Source: Candidatus Dojkabacteria bacterium UBA3081
GTDB taxonomy: Bacteria; Patescibacteriota; Dojkabacteria; SC72
Assembly (NCBI GenBank): GCA_002366615.1
Contig: DFBL01000055.1
Span: 1 to 5,849 of the forward strand
DNA length: 5,849 nt
Reading direction: 5' to 3'
The notes below the pieces were generated by a model. That model was not told the origin of the DNA, searched no databases, and was given only the letters and a program-made list of their open reading frames with translations. A program made the translations under genes and the position numbers. Numbering within the stretch: the first letter of the stretch is position 1; each line of letters begins with the position of its first letter. This document shows positions 1 to 5,849 of this stretch, piece by piece.

Positions 1-723
1 AAATGCAGATGGGTATTTTGCAATCAAAAAAAGTACAGCTGTTAACAAAGCGAACTTTCTATCCTTAAAATAGCTTTTAATAAATAGATATGCAGGGATA
101 AAAATCAAAGCATTAAAGAGATTCGTAACAATTAGTATATATCTAGAAATGTAATCACCATCCACCATCTTTCCTAATGCAGCTAATATATGAAGACCGG
201 GGGAGTAAAAATAGTTTATTTGTCCAGTATCGTATATTTGCTTCGCCCAGGTTGCATGAGATATTGGATCATGTAGAAGAGGAGCTATAAAATCTTTAAC
301 AGAGAAAACGTGTGAAATAATAGATATCAAAGAAAAAAGTAACATAATCCATCCATCCCTTTTTGGTTTTATTTCTAAACCTTTTATATCTATTGGATAC
401 TTTATAAGAAGAGGTATTAAAACAAGAGAAGGAATATATAAAACCCACCCTCTAATCGGAATTGAAAATACTGCCAAGATACCAGATATGGTAACTAATA
501 ATGCCGAGCCCCAAAAGATAGAGGTTACACTAATTATCCATAGACTAAAAAATTTAGTTCTCCTTAAAACATAAAAACCTAAAATTAATCCAACGACAAC
601 AAGATATACATAAAAAGAACTTTTTACATTAAAAGCAATGAGAAGATTAACAAGGATTAATAAAAAGATGGGAATTACTGTAAAAATATTTGTTTTAAAT
701 GGCAAGCCAATCTTTTTGTTCAT
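1..723 (-). CDS. Polytopic membrane protein, possible GT-C-type glycosyltransferase (3' end outside window)
   Basis: The frame is open for 241 codons from ATG at 723 down to the window edge, so the C-terminus is missing. An in-frame TAG at 733-735 makes this the first possible ATG. Hydrophobic segments lie near residues 14-34, 37-54, 61-92, 93-109, 125-141, 195-215 and 224-237. Between the fifth and sixth is a polar loop with HDPISHATWAKQIYDTG (151-167) followed by YSPGLH (173-178). An acidic residue and a His four apart, then an aromatic-Pro-Gly-x-His element, resembles the first extracytoplasmic loop of GT-C-like membrane proteins that use lipid-phosphate sugars (for example DUF6541-type proteins). 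That family call is from memory of motif shape, not an alignment. The protein probably acts on lipid-linked sugar at the outer membrane face. It starts 23 nt after the acetyltransferase with no Shine-Dalgarno at normal spacing. An O-antigen polymerase or other polytopic glycan enzyme remains possible. Confidence 0.72.
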   Translation of the reverse strand, partial: MNKKIGLPFKTNIFTVIPIFLLILVNLLIAFNVKSSFYVYLVVVGLILGFYVLRRTKFFSLWIISVTSIFWGSALLVTISGILAVFSIPIRGWVLYIPSLVLIPLLIKYPIDIKGLEIKPKRDGWIMLLFSLISIISHVFSVKDFIAPLLHDPISHATWAKQIYDTGQINYFYSPGLHILAALGKMVDGDYISRYILIVTNLFNALIFIPAYLFIKSYFKDRKFALLTAVLFLIAKYPSAF

Positions 724-746
724 AAAAATATACTAAACAAATAAGT

Positions 747-1319
747 TTATACTCCTTTAATTACCTTAAACGGATTACCAACTCCCATTGATTTCCTCGG
801 GATATCTTTTGTTACAACACTTCCTGCTCCCACTACCGAACCTTCCCCTATATGTACTCCAGGCAAAATTATGACATTTGCACCAATCCAGACATTATCC
901 CCTATTACAACCTCCCTAGGCAAATCTTTTTTAATAAGCCTATCCTCTGGATTATCAAAAGATAACTCATGAGAATTTGAGTCCATTATTAATGTATTGG
1001 CTGCAATTAAACAATTTTTACCAATTAAAACACTTTTTCTTGAATGTATCGAAGTACCATGGATACGACTATTATCCCCAATTTCTATAATCCCATTATC
1101 AAGAGCTACAAATTTCATTGGAGAGTACATACTTACATGATAGCCTCGATTCTTTGAATTTAATAGAACATTATTTCCAAGTATGATTCTCCCCCCTCTT
1201 CGTATCGTAATAATTGGTGATTTACGAATTCTTAAGCTATGACCTATTTTCCCAACCCCAAGGATATGTAAATATATCTTAAAAAAATATCCTCTTATTT
1301 TTATCGCTAGATCTCTCAT
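747..1319 (-). CDS. Hexapeptide-repeat (left-handed beta-helix) O-acetyltransferase
   Basis: This 190-residue protein of the WbbJ/maltose-O-acetyltransferase type probably moves an acetyl group from acetyl-CoA to a sugar hydroxyl of a surface glycan in the cytoplasm. Imperfect hexapeptide turns ([LIV]-G-x-x-x-x) are visible at about 43-53, 77-88 and 97-111. The strongest coils run from VVIGDNVWIG (137-146) through ILPGVHIGEG and SVVGAGSVVTKDIP (to 174). The family's catalytic His is expected at H117 in DSNSHE (113-118). The C-terminal GNPFKVIKG (181-189) is the usual GxPAK-like end, with Phe in place of Ala. Length is normal for the class, so the gene looks intact. An in-frame TAA at 1323-1325 leaves ATG at 1319 as the first start; only a weak AAAAG precedes it. 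It sits 44 nt after the sulfotransferase. The acceptor is unknown, and a serine- or amino-sugar acetyltransferase role cannot be excluded. Confidence 0.9.
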   Translation of the reverse strand: MRDLAIKIRGYFFKIYLHILGVGKIGHSLRIRKSPIITIRRGGRIILGNNVLLNSKNRGYHVSMYSPMKFVALDNGIIEIGDNSRIHGTSIHSRKSVLIGKNCLIAANTLIMDSNSHELSFDNPEDRLIKKDLPREVVIGDNVWIGANVIILPGVHIGEGSVVGAGSVVTKDIPRKSMGVGNPFKVIKGV

Positions 1320-1363
1320 CTTTTAGAATAAATAATTTATAAATATAGTTGATTAACTTCTTA

Positions 1364-2104
1364 TTAACTAAAAGAATATCCGAGTAATTCTATCTCTTTC
1401 TTAAATAATGTTGCAACATATTCCTTTTGCTCTTTTGAATAAAAATCCTTATAATCTTTCTTTCTATAGCCCTTTTTAGCATGTACACTCAATCCTTTTT
1501 TTGAATTTATACCAATTTCTTCAAGTATTTGGATAAATTCATCATTCAGATTCTCATATCTAATTATTTCATCAACTAAAATCTCCCCTGTCTTAGGATC
1601 GGTATAATTAAAAATATTGTATGGACAAATACCTGTCCCCCTTACATTCTTACTTATTCTCTTTTCACAGAATGACAGATACTCATCCAAAGGACAATTC
1701 TCTTTGTAATGCTTCTTGTAATAGAACCATCCCGATATAATTTTCTCCCAAGGGTTTCTTACAACTGTAAATTTATAATAACCCTTCCATATCTCTTCAG
1801 GAATTCTTCCCTTAATAACCCTTGCTGGAATATGATGATGGAATTTTTTTAATTGAAAGAAATCAACCAAAATATCTTTAGTATTTTTTAAAGAAAACAT
1901 ACCAGACTGGATATCATCCTTGATAGCAGAAATTGGATTGAAAAATCCTCTATAATTTCTAGGCCTATGTCCAGGTTCAGGGAATGCAAACGGAGTTAAT
2001 ATGTCATCATCTCCGCAATATTCGTCTAAAAATACTTCAATACTTGTACCAGCTGTTTTTGCTGTCTTAACGAAAATAAATTTATACTTGTGAGAAATAA
2101 TCAT
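1364..2104 (-). CDS. Family 2 (PAPS-dependent) carbohydrate sulfotransferase
   Basis: This 246-residue protein has the layout of the Sulfotransfer_2 family, which includes heparan-sulfate 2-O-sulfotransferase relatives and bacterial glycan sulfotransferases. These enzymes transfer sulfate from PAPS to a sugar hydroxyl. The N-terminal FVKTAKTAGTSIE (11-23) is the 5'-phosphosulfate-binding loop (K-T-x-K-T-A-G-T-S). VVRNPWEKIISGW (114-126) is the 3'-phosphate-binding element. FHHHIPA (88-94) supplies a candidate catalytic His. VDEIIRYENLNDEF (177-190) and the tail DYKDFYSKEQKEYVATLF (217-234) ending in LGYSF match the family's usual C-terminus. There is no signal peptide or membrane segment, so it should act in the cytoplasm. 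The frame ends with tandem TAA TAA (1361-1366). It starts 11 nt after the cytidylyltransferase with an A-rich leader and no strong Shine-Dalgarno. No PAPS-making genes are in the window. The sulfotransferase assignment is firm; the acceptor is unknown. Confidence 0.9.
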   Translation of the reverse strand: MIISHKYKFIFVKTAKTAGTSIEVFLDEYCGDDDILTPFAFPEPGHRPRNYRGFFNPISAIKDDIQSGMFSLKNTKDILVDFFQLKKFHHHIPARVIKGRIPEEIWKGYYKFTVVRNPWEKIISGWFYYKKHYKENCPLDEYLSFCEKRISKNVRGTGICPYNIFNYTDPKTGEILVDEIIRYENLNDEFIQILEEIGINSKKGLSVHAKKGYRKKDYKDFYSKEQKEYVATLFKKEIELLGYSFS

Positions 2105-2115
2105 TTTGCTTTCTT

Positions 2116-2541
2116 TTATACCTTAGGTTTAATTTTTTCTCTAAGTTTTGTTGAGCTAATATGTTTTGTGTAAGGGAAGTACTTAACCTCCACTCCTAAT
2201 TTTTTAAACTCTTCCTCTAAGTTATTCCATCTCTCTGTTCCTTTCCATGAATCTCCCTTAATAATGACATTAAAATGATACTTGTGAAAATCAGCTATTT
2301 CATCTCTCTTATCTTGAGGTACAATTTCATCAACATACTTAATATTTCTAACAATTTCGGCTCTTTCCTCAAAAGGGATAATTGGATCTTTATCCTTAAG
2401 TTCCCTTACTAATCTATCTGTACAAACACCAACTATTAGTTTGTCACATTCGCCCTTTGACTTTCGAATAATATTTAAATGCCCAATATGAAACATATCA
2501 AATACTCCAGTTGTATATCCCACCCTTTCTTTTCTTTTCAT
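2116..2541 (-). CDS. Glycerol-3-phosphate cytidylyltransferase-like nucleotidyltransferase (TagD family)
   Basis: A 141-residue single-domain nucleotidyltransferase, close in length to TagD (about 129). It would activate a phosphorylated alcohol with CTP, giving CDP-glycerol if the substrate is glycerol-3-phosphate. TTGVFDMFHIGHLNII (10-25) holds the HxGH nucleotide-binding motif. IPFEERAEIVRNIKYVDEIVP (55-75) matches TagD's E-x-R...RYVDEV segment. IIKGDSWKGTERW (93-105) corresponds to MGDDW, and YFPYTKHISSTKLREKI (121-137) to the YLPRTEGISTTKI segment. The Arg of RTEGISTT is Tyr here (Y124) and the second Asp of GDDW is Ser (S98), so the substrate may not be glycerol-3-phosphate. The next gene pair upstream includes a CDP-glycerol-type transferase, which supports a CDP-alcohol product. 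The start at 2541 fits TagD's N-terminus, though the 11-nt spacer after the fusion gene has no Shine-Dalgarno. Cytidylyl versus adenylyl specificity is not settled by sequence. Confidence 0.88.
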   Translation of the reverse strand: MKRKERVGYTTGVFDMFHIGHLNIIRKSKGECDKLIVGVCTDRLVRELKDKDPIIPFEERAEIVRNIKYVDEIVPQDKRDEIADFHKYHFNVIIKGDSWKGTERWNNLEEEFKKLGVEVKYFPYTKHISSTKLREKIKPKV

Positions 2542-2552
2542 GATAGTTTTTT

Positions 2553-4607
2553 TTAACTTAAATAGTCAACAATTCTTTTACTAGGGCTAATCTTCTCAAA
2601 AAGTGGTTTTCTTCTATATTTTTTATAATTATCAACAAAATCCATAATAACTCGTTTATCAAATTTCGATAAAATAATATTTTCTCCTAAACCCTCTTTT
2701 CTCTCTGTTTCTTCTCTAAAAAGTATTGTCGGAATTCCTAGATAACTTAATTCTTCCTGATTGCTTCCTCCATCCGATATTACAAACTCTGCTTTATTAC
2801 AAACATTAATCCAATCAATAAAATCAAATCTGTCATGCAGAATTATTCTTGGATTCTTATCTAGAGAATCATAAAGGTTTAGCTCTTTAAGTCTTTCTCT
2901 AGTTGTAGGATGTAGAGTAATAACTAATTTTATTTTTTCTGAAATCTTCTTTAAATATGGAAGAATTTCTTCGGTGAACCTACTTTTAAAGATATTTTCA
3001 TACCTATGAATAGATACTAAAGCATATTTGTTTTCTTGGAAATTAAACTTTGACTCCTTTCCGCTTCCTATCGCATATTTAACTCCATCTAACATAGTAT
3101 TTGCTCCTATATCAATTTTCTCTCCTTTAAAGCCTTTAAGATTACTAATCGCCCAATCATCAGCACAAAAATAAATATTCGATAAAGTGAATGTTATTAA
3201 TCTAGATATCTCCTCTGGGAAAGGTCTAAGTATATTAAAAGATCTCAAACCAGATTCTACATGAGCAACTTTACATCCTGCCATACGACCCATTAAAGCT
3301 CCAAGCCAAGCTGTAAAGGTGTCTCCATGAGTTAAGACAATACCTTTTTTAGGCATAAATACCTTTGCTTTAAAAATAGATTTCAAAAACATATCTATGG
3401 CCCAACGCATCCCCCTCGCAAATGTGTTAGATTCTTCGCCTTTATAAATGACTACGTCCGGTTTTCTTAAGTCATATGTATCCAAAATTTCTTGTATATT
3501 CTCTTTATGCTGAACTGTATAGATAAGGGAATAGTCAATAGCTCTTCTCTTCATCTCACACATTACAGGAGCCATTTTAATAAATTGTGCTCGAGTACCA
3601 AGAATTATGTATATTGGACTTTCCTCTTCGATATGCTTTGTATTCCCCCTCTTCTTCTGAACCTTTTGATTTAGATTTCGCATTAAGATGAAATATGAAA
3701 TTCCCCCTAAGATTAAAGACTGCATCAGATAGATACCTCTAGTCATCAAAGAACCAAGGAGAATAACATCAGGCTCTAGGCCAATAATTTCAGAAGAAAA
3801 CATAAAAATACCTTCCTTCATTCCTATCCCATCAGGAGTTATGTTAATAAATGTTGTCATAATAGTTATACAGGACATATATAAGGATTGAAAAATACCA
3901 AGATTCTCTCCAAGAGTCTTAAAAACTACTATAGTCTTAAATGCACTTAATCCAAGCGAAAGAATAGCAGCAATAAGAAAAATAATAATCTTCTCTCTCT
4001 CCCTTTTAATCTTATTCCATCCTTCTAATACACTATTAATTAATCTGATTATCCTATTCTTCTTTTTATTCCTTAACCTTGGATTCCAAATTATTAAAAT
4101 ACCCGTAAAAATTAAAAGGACTAGGAAAAAGAATGAAATTAGATAGTTTGACTTTTGATATACAATAAATATGTATATCAGAGATATTAAACCTATTATC
4201 GAGTAACTCAAAAAATTAATAATATATAGACCAGCAATAGTAGAAACAAATTTTGTATAGGGAAGGTTATAATGCTTCTTCAGCACAACCCCTCTAAAGA
4301 CAGAACCGCCCTGAGACATTATCTTATTCAAAAAATTGTTTGAATATTGAAGAAGTAGTGATTCTTTAAATTTTATTTTCTTACCAAGTATTTCAATTAC
4401 CTCTTTGTTCACAAAAGCATTAATAAATACTACAATAACCCTTGCAATCACTATATAAAGCAAATAGTCTATTCTTAAATTTTTTAAGAGAGAAAAAACC
4501 TCCCTATTCCTATAAAGGTAAATGCCCATCAAAACTAAAACCAACACAGTTAATAAGTTGGTTAACAGTTTTCTATTCTTTTTTAATATCTCAATAGCTT
4601 TTTTCAT
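2553..4607 (-). CDS. Fusion: flippase-like (LPG synthase TM-type) membrane domain + UDP-GlcNAc 2-epimerase-like domain
   Basis: One uninterrupted 684-codon frame joins two full domains. Residues 1-310 are hydrophobic, with membrane segments near 16-32, 48-66, 121-150, 155-174, 207-228, 240-256 and 281-308. The ITPDGIGMKEGIF stretch (256-268) is like the P-x-G-x-G-x-x-E signature of the lysylphosphatidylglycerol-synthase TM / flippase-like family (PF03706). A charged linker (311-330) leads to residues 331-684, a complete WecB-type domain (PF02350): ILGTRAQFIKMAP (335-347), THGDTFTAWLGAL (426-438), HVESGLR (449-455), RPFPEEISR (461-469), GANTMLDG (501-508), SIHRYEN (532-538) and SDGGSNQEE (611-619). 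The family reaction is UDP-GlcNAc to UDP-ManNAc in the cytoplasm. E451, the PEE pair, H534 and E634 of TER are kept, but GTRPE is GTRAQ and DSGG is DGGS. Its start overlaps the upstream stop (ATGA) behind a good Shine-Dalgarno. The epimerase may be tethered to a lipid-glycan membrane step. Confidence 0.88.
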   Translation of the reverse strand: MKKAIEILKKNRKLLTNLLTVLVLVLMGIYLYRNREVFSLLKNLRIDYLLYIVIARVIVVFINAFVNKEVIEILGKKIKFKESLLLQYSNNFLNKIMSQGGSVFRGVVLKKHYNLPYTKFVSTIAGLYIINFLSYSIIGLISLIYIFIVYQKSNYLISFFFLVLLIFTGILIIWNPRLRNKKKNRIIRLINSVLEGWNKIKREREKIIIFLIAAILSLGLSAFKTIVVFKTLGENLGIFQSLYMSCITIMTTFINITPDGIGMKEGIFMFSSEIIGLEPDVILLGSLMTRGIYLMQSLILGGISYFILMRNLNQKVQKKRGNTKHIEEESPIYIILGTRAQFIKMAPVMCEMKRRAIDYSLIYTVQHKENIQEILDTYDLRKPDVVIYKGEESNTFARGMRWAIDMFLKSIFKAKVFMPKKGIVLTHGDTFTAWLGALMGRMAGCKVAHVESGLRSFNILRPFPEEISRLITFTLSNIYFCADDWAISNLKGFKGEKIDIGANTMLDGVKYAIGSGKESKFNFQENKYALVSIHRYENIFKSRFTEEILPYLKKISEKIKLVITLHPTTRERLKELNLYDSLDKNPRIILHDRFDFIDWINVCNKAEFVISDGGSNQEELSYLGIPTILFREETERKEGLGENIILSKFDKRVIMDFVDNYKKYRRKPLFEKISPSKRIVDYLS

Positions 4608-5752
4608 GCAATTTCCTTAATAAATTTGACAACCCTTTCTGAAGATTTATCATCATAATAATTATATGAGAAATCTCTGACAAACTTTCTGGTTGTCGAG
4701 AAAGGATCCCCACCTTCTACAATCTCCTTTAACGTATCTTCAAATTCCTTATAGGAACTAATTTTATAACCACAAAAAAGAAATTCTTTACGAAGAAGAG
4801 TTGAAGCCTCTCTTATCTTTTCCAAACCATTCATAATGAATATCATTGGCCTATCGAGAAAAAGATAGTCTCGACTTATCGAAGAGAAATCCGTTATTAA
4901 TACATCAGATTTTGGAAGAAGCTCTTGTACTTCTGGAATAATATCCTGGCTTGCATCAATAATCCTATTAGAAAATTTTATTAGTTTATTAATCTCTTCT
5001 TTAGACTCACGATAATTATTAGGGTGAAATCTTATTTGAATATTAATATTCAAATCTTCAAGTAAAGAAATAAACTTTTTTACATTAAAATCAGAGAATG
5101 GAAATATTTTAGTAATTTTATCTTTCCTATAAGTCGGGGCATATAGGATATTAATTGCTTTCCTTTTAGATATTTTATCCTTCTTCCCATAGAGACAATC
5201 CGTCCTTGGCATACCTGTAATCACAACTCTTTTGGGTTTAACATGATACCTTGCAGAAAACATGTATCTGACAAAATCAGAAGGCACTATGTAATACCAT
5301 TTCCTACCCAAGAAAAGTTCTATTCTTTCTTGCAAGGAAAGTTTCTCTTTCAAGTAACCTAATGCTTTTGTTCCAGAGCCATGACTTAAATATATCCAGT
5401 TTTGAAACGGGGAAGAGGAATATCCTAAAAAATCAGCGAGACCATGAGTTACACATACAGTCTTTGCTCTTAAAAATAGCCACAATCCTCTAAGTGAATA
5501 TTGAAAGATTATATTATCAATTTTTCTACTCAATTCAGAATAGAGCTCTCTTGAACTGATAAAATAATATACCTCTAAATTACTGCTGTGATGAGCATAT
5601 TCAAAAAGTGCTTTAGCATTTCCATTGTAGTACTTCCCTCTGCTTGCACTTATAATTACGAGAGCCTTTTTTTTTGGAATTAGAAATCCTAAGAAAAATG
5701 TTATTAAATAGAGTGAAAAATTTTTTATTAATAACATGCTTTTCTTTAACAT
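4604..5752 (-). CDS. CDP-glycerol glycerophosphotransferase family protein (TagB/TagF-like)
   Basis: This 382-residue protein belongs to the CDP-glycerol:poly(glycerophosphate) glycerophosphotransferase family (PF04464), which transfers polyol phosphate from a CDP donor to a lipid-linked or polymer acceptor at the inner face of the membrane. Visible hallmarks are YLSHGSGTKALGYL (121-134, the HGTPxKxLG region), ITGMPRTD (178-185), ILYAPTYRKD (202-211), RFHPN (241-245) and DVLITDFSSISRDYLFL (283-299), followed by RPMIFIM. ASRGKYYNGNAKALFEY (36-52) matches the domain's opening. Residues 10-26 are hydrophobic ahead of a Lys cluster, suggesting a membrane anchor or peripheral association. HGTP is HGSG here and the usual TDYSS is TDFSS. 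The size is that of a TagB-like single-domain enzyme, far shorter than TagF polymerases. M1 (5752) lacks a Shine-Dalgarno; M6 at 5737 is an alternative start behind AAAGAAAAG. A donor other than CDP-glycerol, such as CDP-ribitol, is possible. Confidence 0.88.
   Translation of the reverse strand: MLKKSMLLIKNFSLYLITFFLGFLIPKKKALVIISASRGKYYNGNAKALFEYAHHSSNLEVYYFISSRELYSELSRKIDNIIFQYSLRGLWLFLRAKTVCVTHGLADFLGYSSSPFQNWIYLSHGSGTKALGYLKEKLSLQERIELFLGRKWYYIVPSDFVRYMFSARYHVKPKRVVITGMPRTDCLYGKKDKISKRKAINILYAPTYRKDKITKIFPFSDFNVKKFISLLEDLNINIQIRFHPNNYRESKEEINKLIKFSNRIIDASQDIIPEVQELLPKSDVLITDFSSISRDYLFLDRPMIFIMNGLEKIREASTLLRKEFLFCGYKISSYKEFEDTLKEIVEGGDPFSTTRKFVRDFSYNYYDDKSSERVVKFIKEIA
4612..4618 (-). promoter_or_regulatory. 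Shine-Dalgarno site with ATGA stop-start overlap for the fusion gene
   Basis: AAGGAAA on the minus strand ends just ahead of the ATG at 4607, with 6 nt between GGA and the ATG. It lies inside the last codons of the glycerophosphotransferase gene, whose TGA stop (4604-4606) shares bases with that ATG. This arrangement normally gives translational coupling, so the two proteins would be made in linked amounts. It is the only well-spaced Shine-Dalgarno I can find in the window and it supports the chosen start of the fusion protein. Confidence 0.75.
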
Positions 5753-5773
5753 AATTGCTATATAATTATTTTA

Positions 5774-5849
5774 TTACTTTCCAATCCCTCTGTATATTTT
5801 ATCAGAATTAATAATTACATCTTTCTCCAGTTTATTCATCCCATCTACT
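5774..5849 (-). CDS. C-terminal end of an upstream gene (24 codons visible), function unknown
   Basis: On the minus strand one frame is open from the window edge (first full codon at 5848) to tandem TAA TAA stops at 5771-5776. The other two frames hit stops within a few codons of the edge. The visible peptide begins VDGMNKLEKDVI and ends NSDKIYRGIGK: hydrophilic, Lys-rich, with no motif I recognise. It stands 21 nt ahead of the glycerophosphotransferase gene, matching the tight spacing of the rest of the cluster, and its tandem TAA stop resembles that of the sulfotransferase gene. That makes it a likely further operon member rather than chance. An open run this short can occur by chance in AT-rich DNA, so the call depends mainly on context. 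Confidence 0.5.
   Translation of the reverse strand, partial: VDGMNKLEKDVIINSDKIYRGIGK

Noticed and set aside
721..758. AAAGGAG at 752-758 as Shine-Dalgarno for the membrane-protein gene, or for a six-codon TTG-started mini-ORF ending TGA over the ATG at 723
   Set aside because: It lies 28 nt from the ATG, which is too far, and the stretch codes the end of the acetyltransferase. The mini-ORF needs a non-ATG start and has no independent support.
1320..1363. Possible promoter or terminator in the 44-nt gap: palindromic ATTTATAAAT at 1335-1344 and short AGTT/AACT arms at 1348-1359
   Set aside because: This is the widest gap, but the TATA-like element has no partner box and is expected in AT-rich spacer. 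The arms are only 4 bp with a 4-nt loop and no following T-run in the transcribed direction.
2547..2554. Run of eight T on the plus strand between the fusion gene and the cytidylyltransferase
   Set aside because: It reads as poly-A in the transcript of these genes, with no hairpin beside it, so it is not an intrinsic terminator for the operon.
3492..3674. Plus-strand open frame of 60 codons
   Set aside because: It lies wholly inside the fusion gene on the opposite strand, has no ribosome-binding context, and its peptide shows no motif; it is a shadow of the real gene.
3550..3700. Separate internal start for a free epimerase (ATG at 3683, residue 309)
   Set aside because: The nearest purine-rich site (AGGGGG) is about 20 nt upstream of that ATG and falls in membrane-domain codons. 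Nothing favours internal initiation over the continuous fusion.
5667..5675. Nine-base homopolymer within the glycerophosphotransferase gene as a phase-variation or frameshift site
   Set aside because: It encodes a Lys run at a natural position after the hydrophobic N-terminus, and the frame continues correctly into conserved motifs; in such AT-rich DNA the run is unremarkable.

Overview
This AT-rich window (GC roughly one third by eye) is one block of minus-strand genes with almost no space between them. It reads as part of a cell-surface polysaccharide or anionic-polymer biosynthesis operon. Transcription runs from high to low coordinates. In that order it holds the last 24 codons of an unidentified gene (5774-5849), a CDP-glycerol glycerophosphotransferase-family enzyme (4604-5752), a very unusual fusion of a flippase-like membrane domain to a UDP-GlcNAc 2-epimerase-like domain (2553-4607), a glycerol-3-phosphate cytidylyltransferase-like nucleotidyltransferase (2116-2541), a PAPS-type family 2 sulfotransferase (1364-2104), a hexapeptide-repeat acetyltransferase (747-1319), and the N-terminal 241 residues of a polytopic membrane protein that runs off the window (1-723).

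Spacing between genes is 21 nt, a 4-nt ATGA overlap, 11, 11, 44 and 23 nt. This fits a single transcript. I see no internal terminator, no convincing promoter, no tRNA or rRNA, no repeats, no CRISPR array and no mobile element. No stretch of 300 bases lacks a gene.

Taken together, the genes could prepare an activated polyol- or alcohol-phosphate (cytidylyltransferase), transfer it to a growing chain (glycerophosphotransferase family), supply an epimerised N-acetylhexosamine (epimerase domain), and decorate the product with sulfate and acetyl groups. The two polytopic membrane proteins may move or build lipid-linked glycan. The exact product cannot be read from the sequence. Several enzymes carry variant motifs, so textbook substrates (glycerol-3-phosphate, UDP-GlcNAc) should be held loosely.

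The organism cannot be named. AT-rich codons, frequent AGA/AGG arginine codons and frequent Lys/Ile fit many AT-rich bacteria, and also some archaea. Clear Shine-Dalgarno sites are scarce: only the fusion gene has a good one at normal spacing. The most noteworthy item is the single-chain fusion of a flippase-like membrane domain and an epimerase. It is followed by the co-occurrence of a sulfotransferase with glycerophosphate-polymer-type enzymes.
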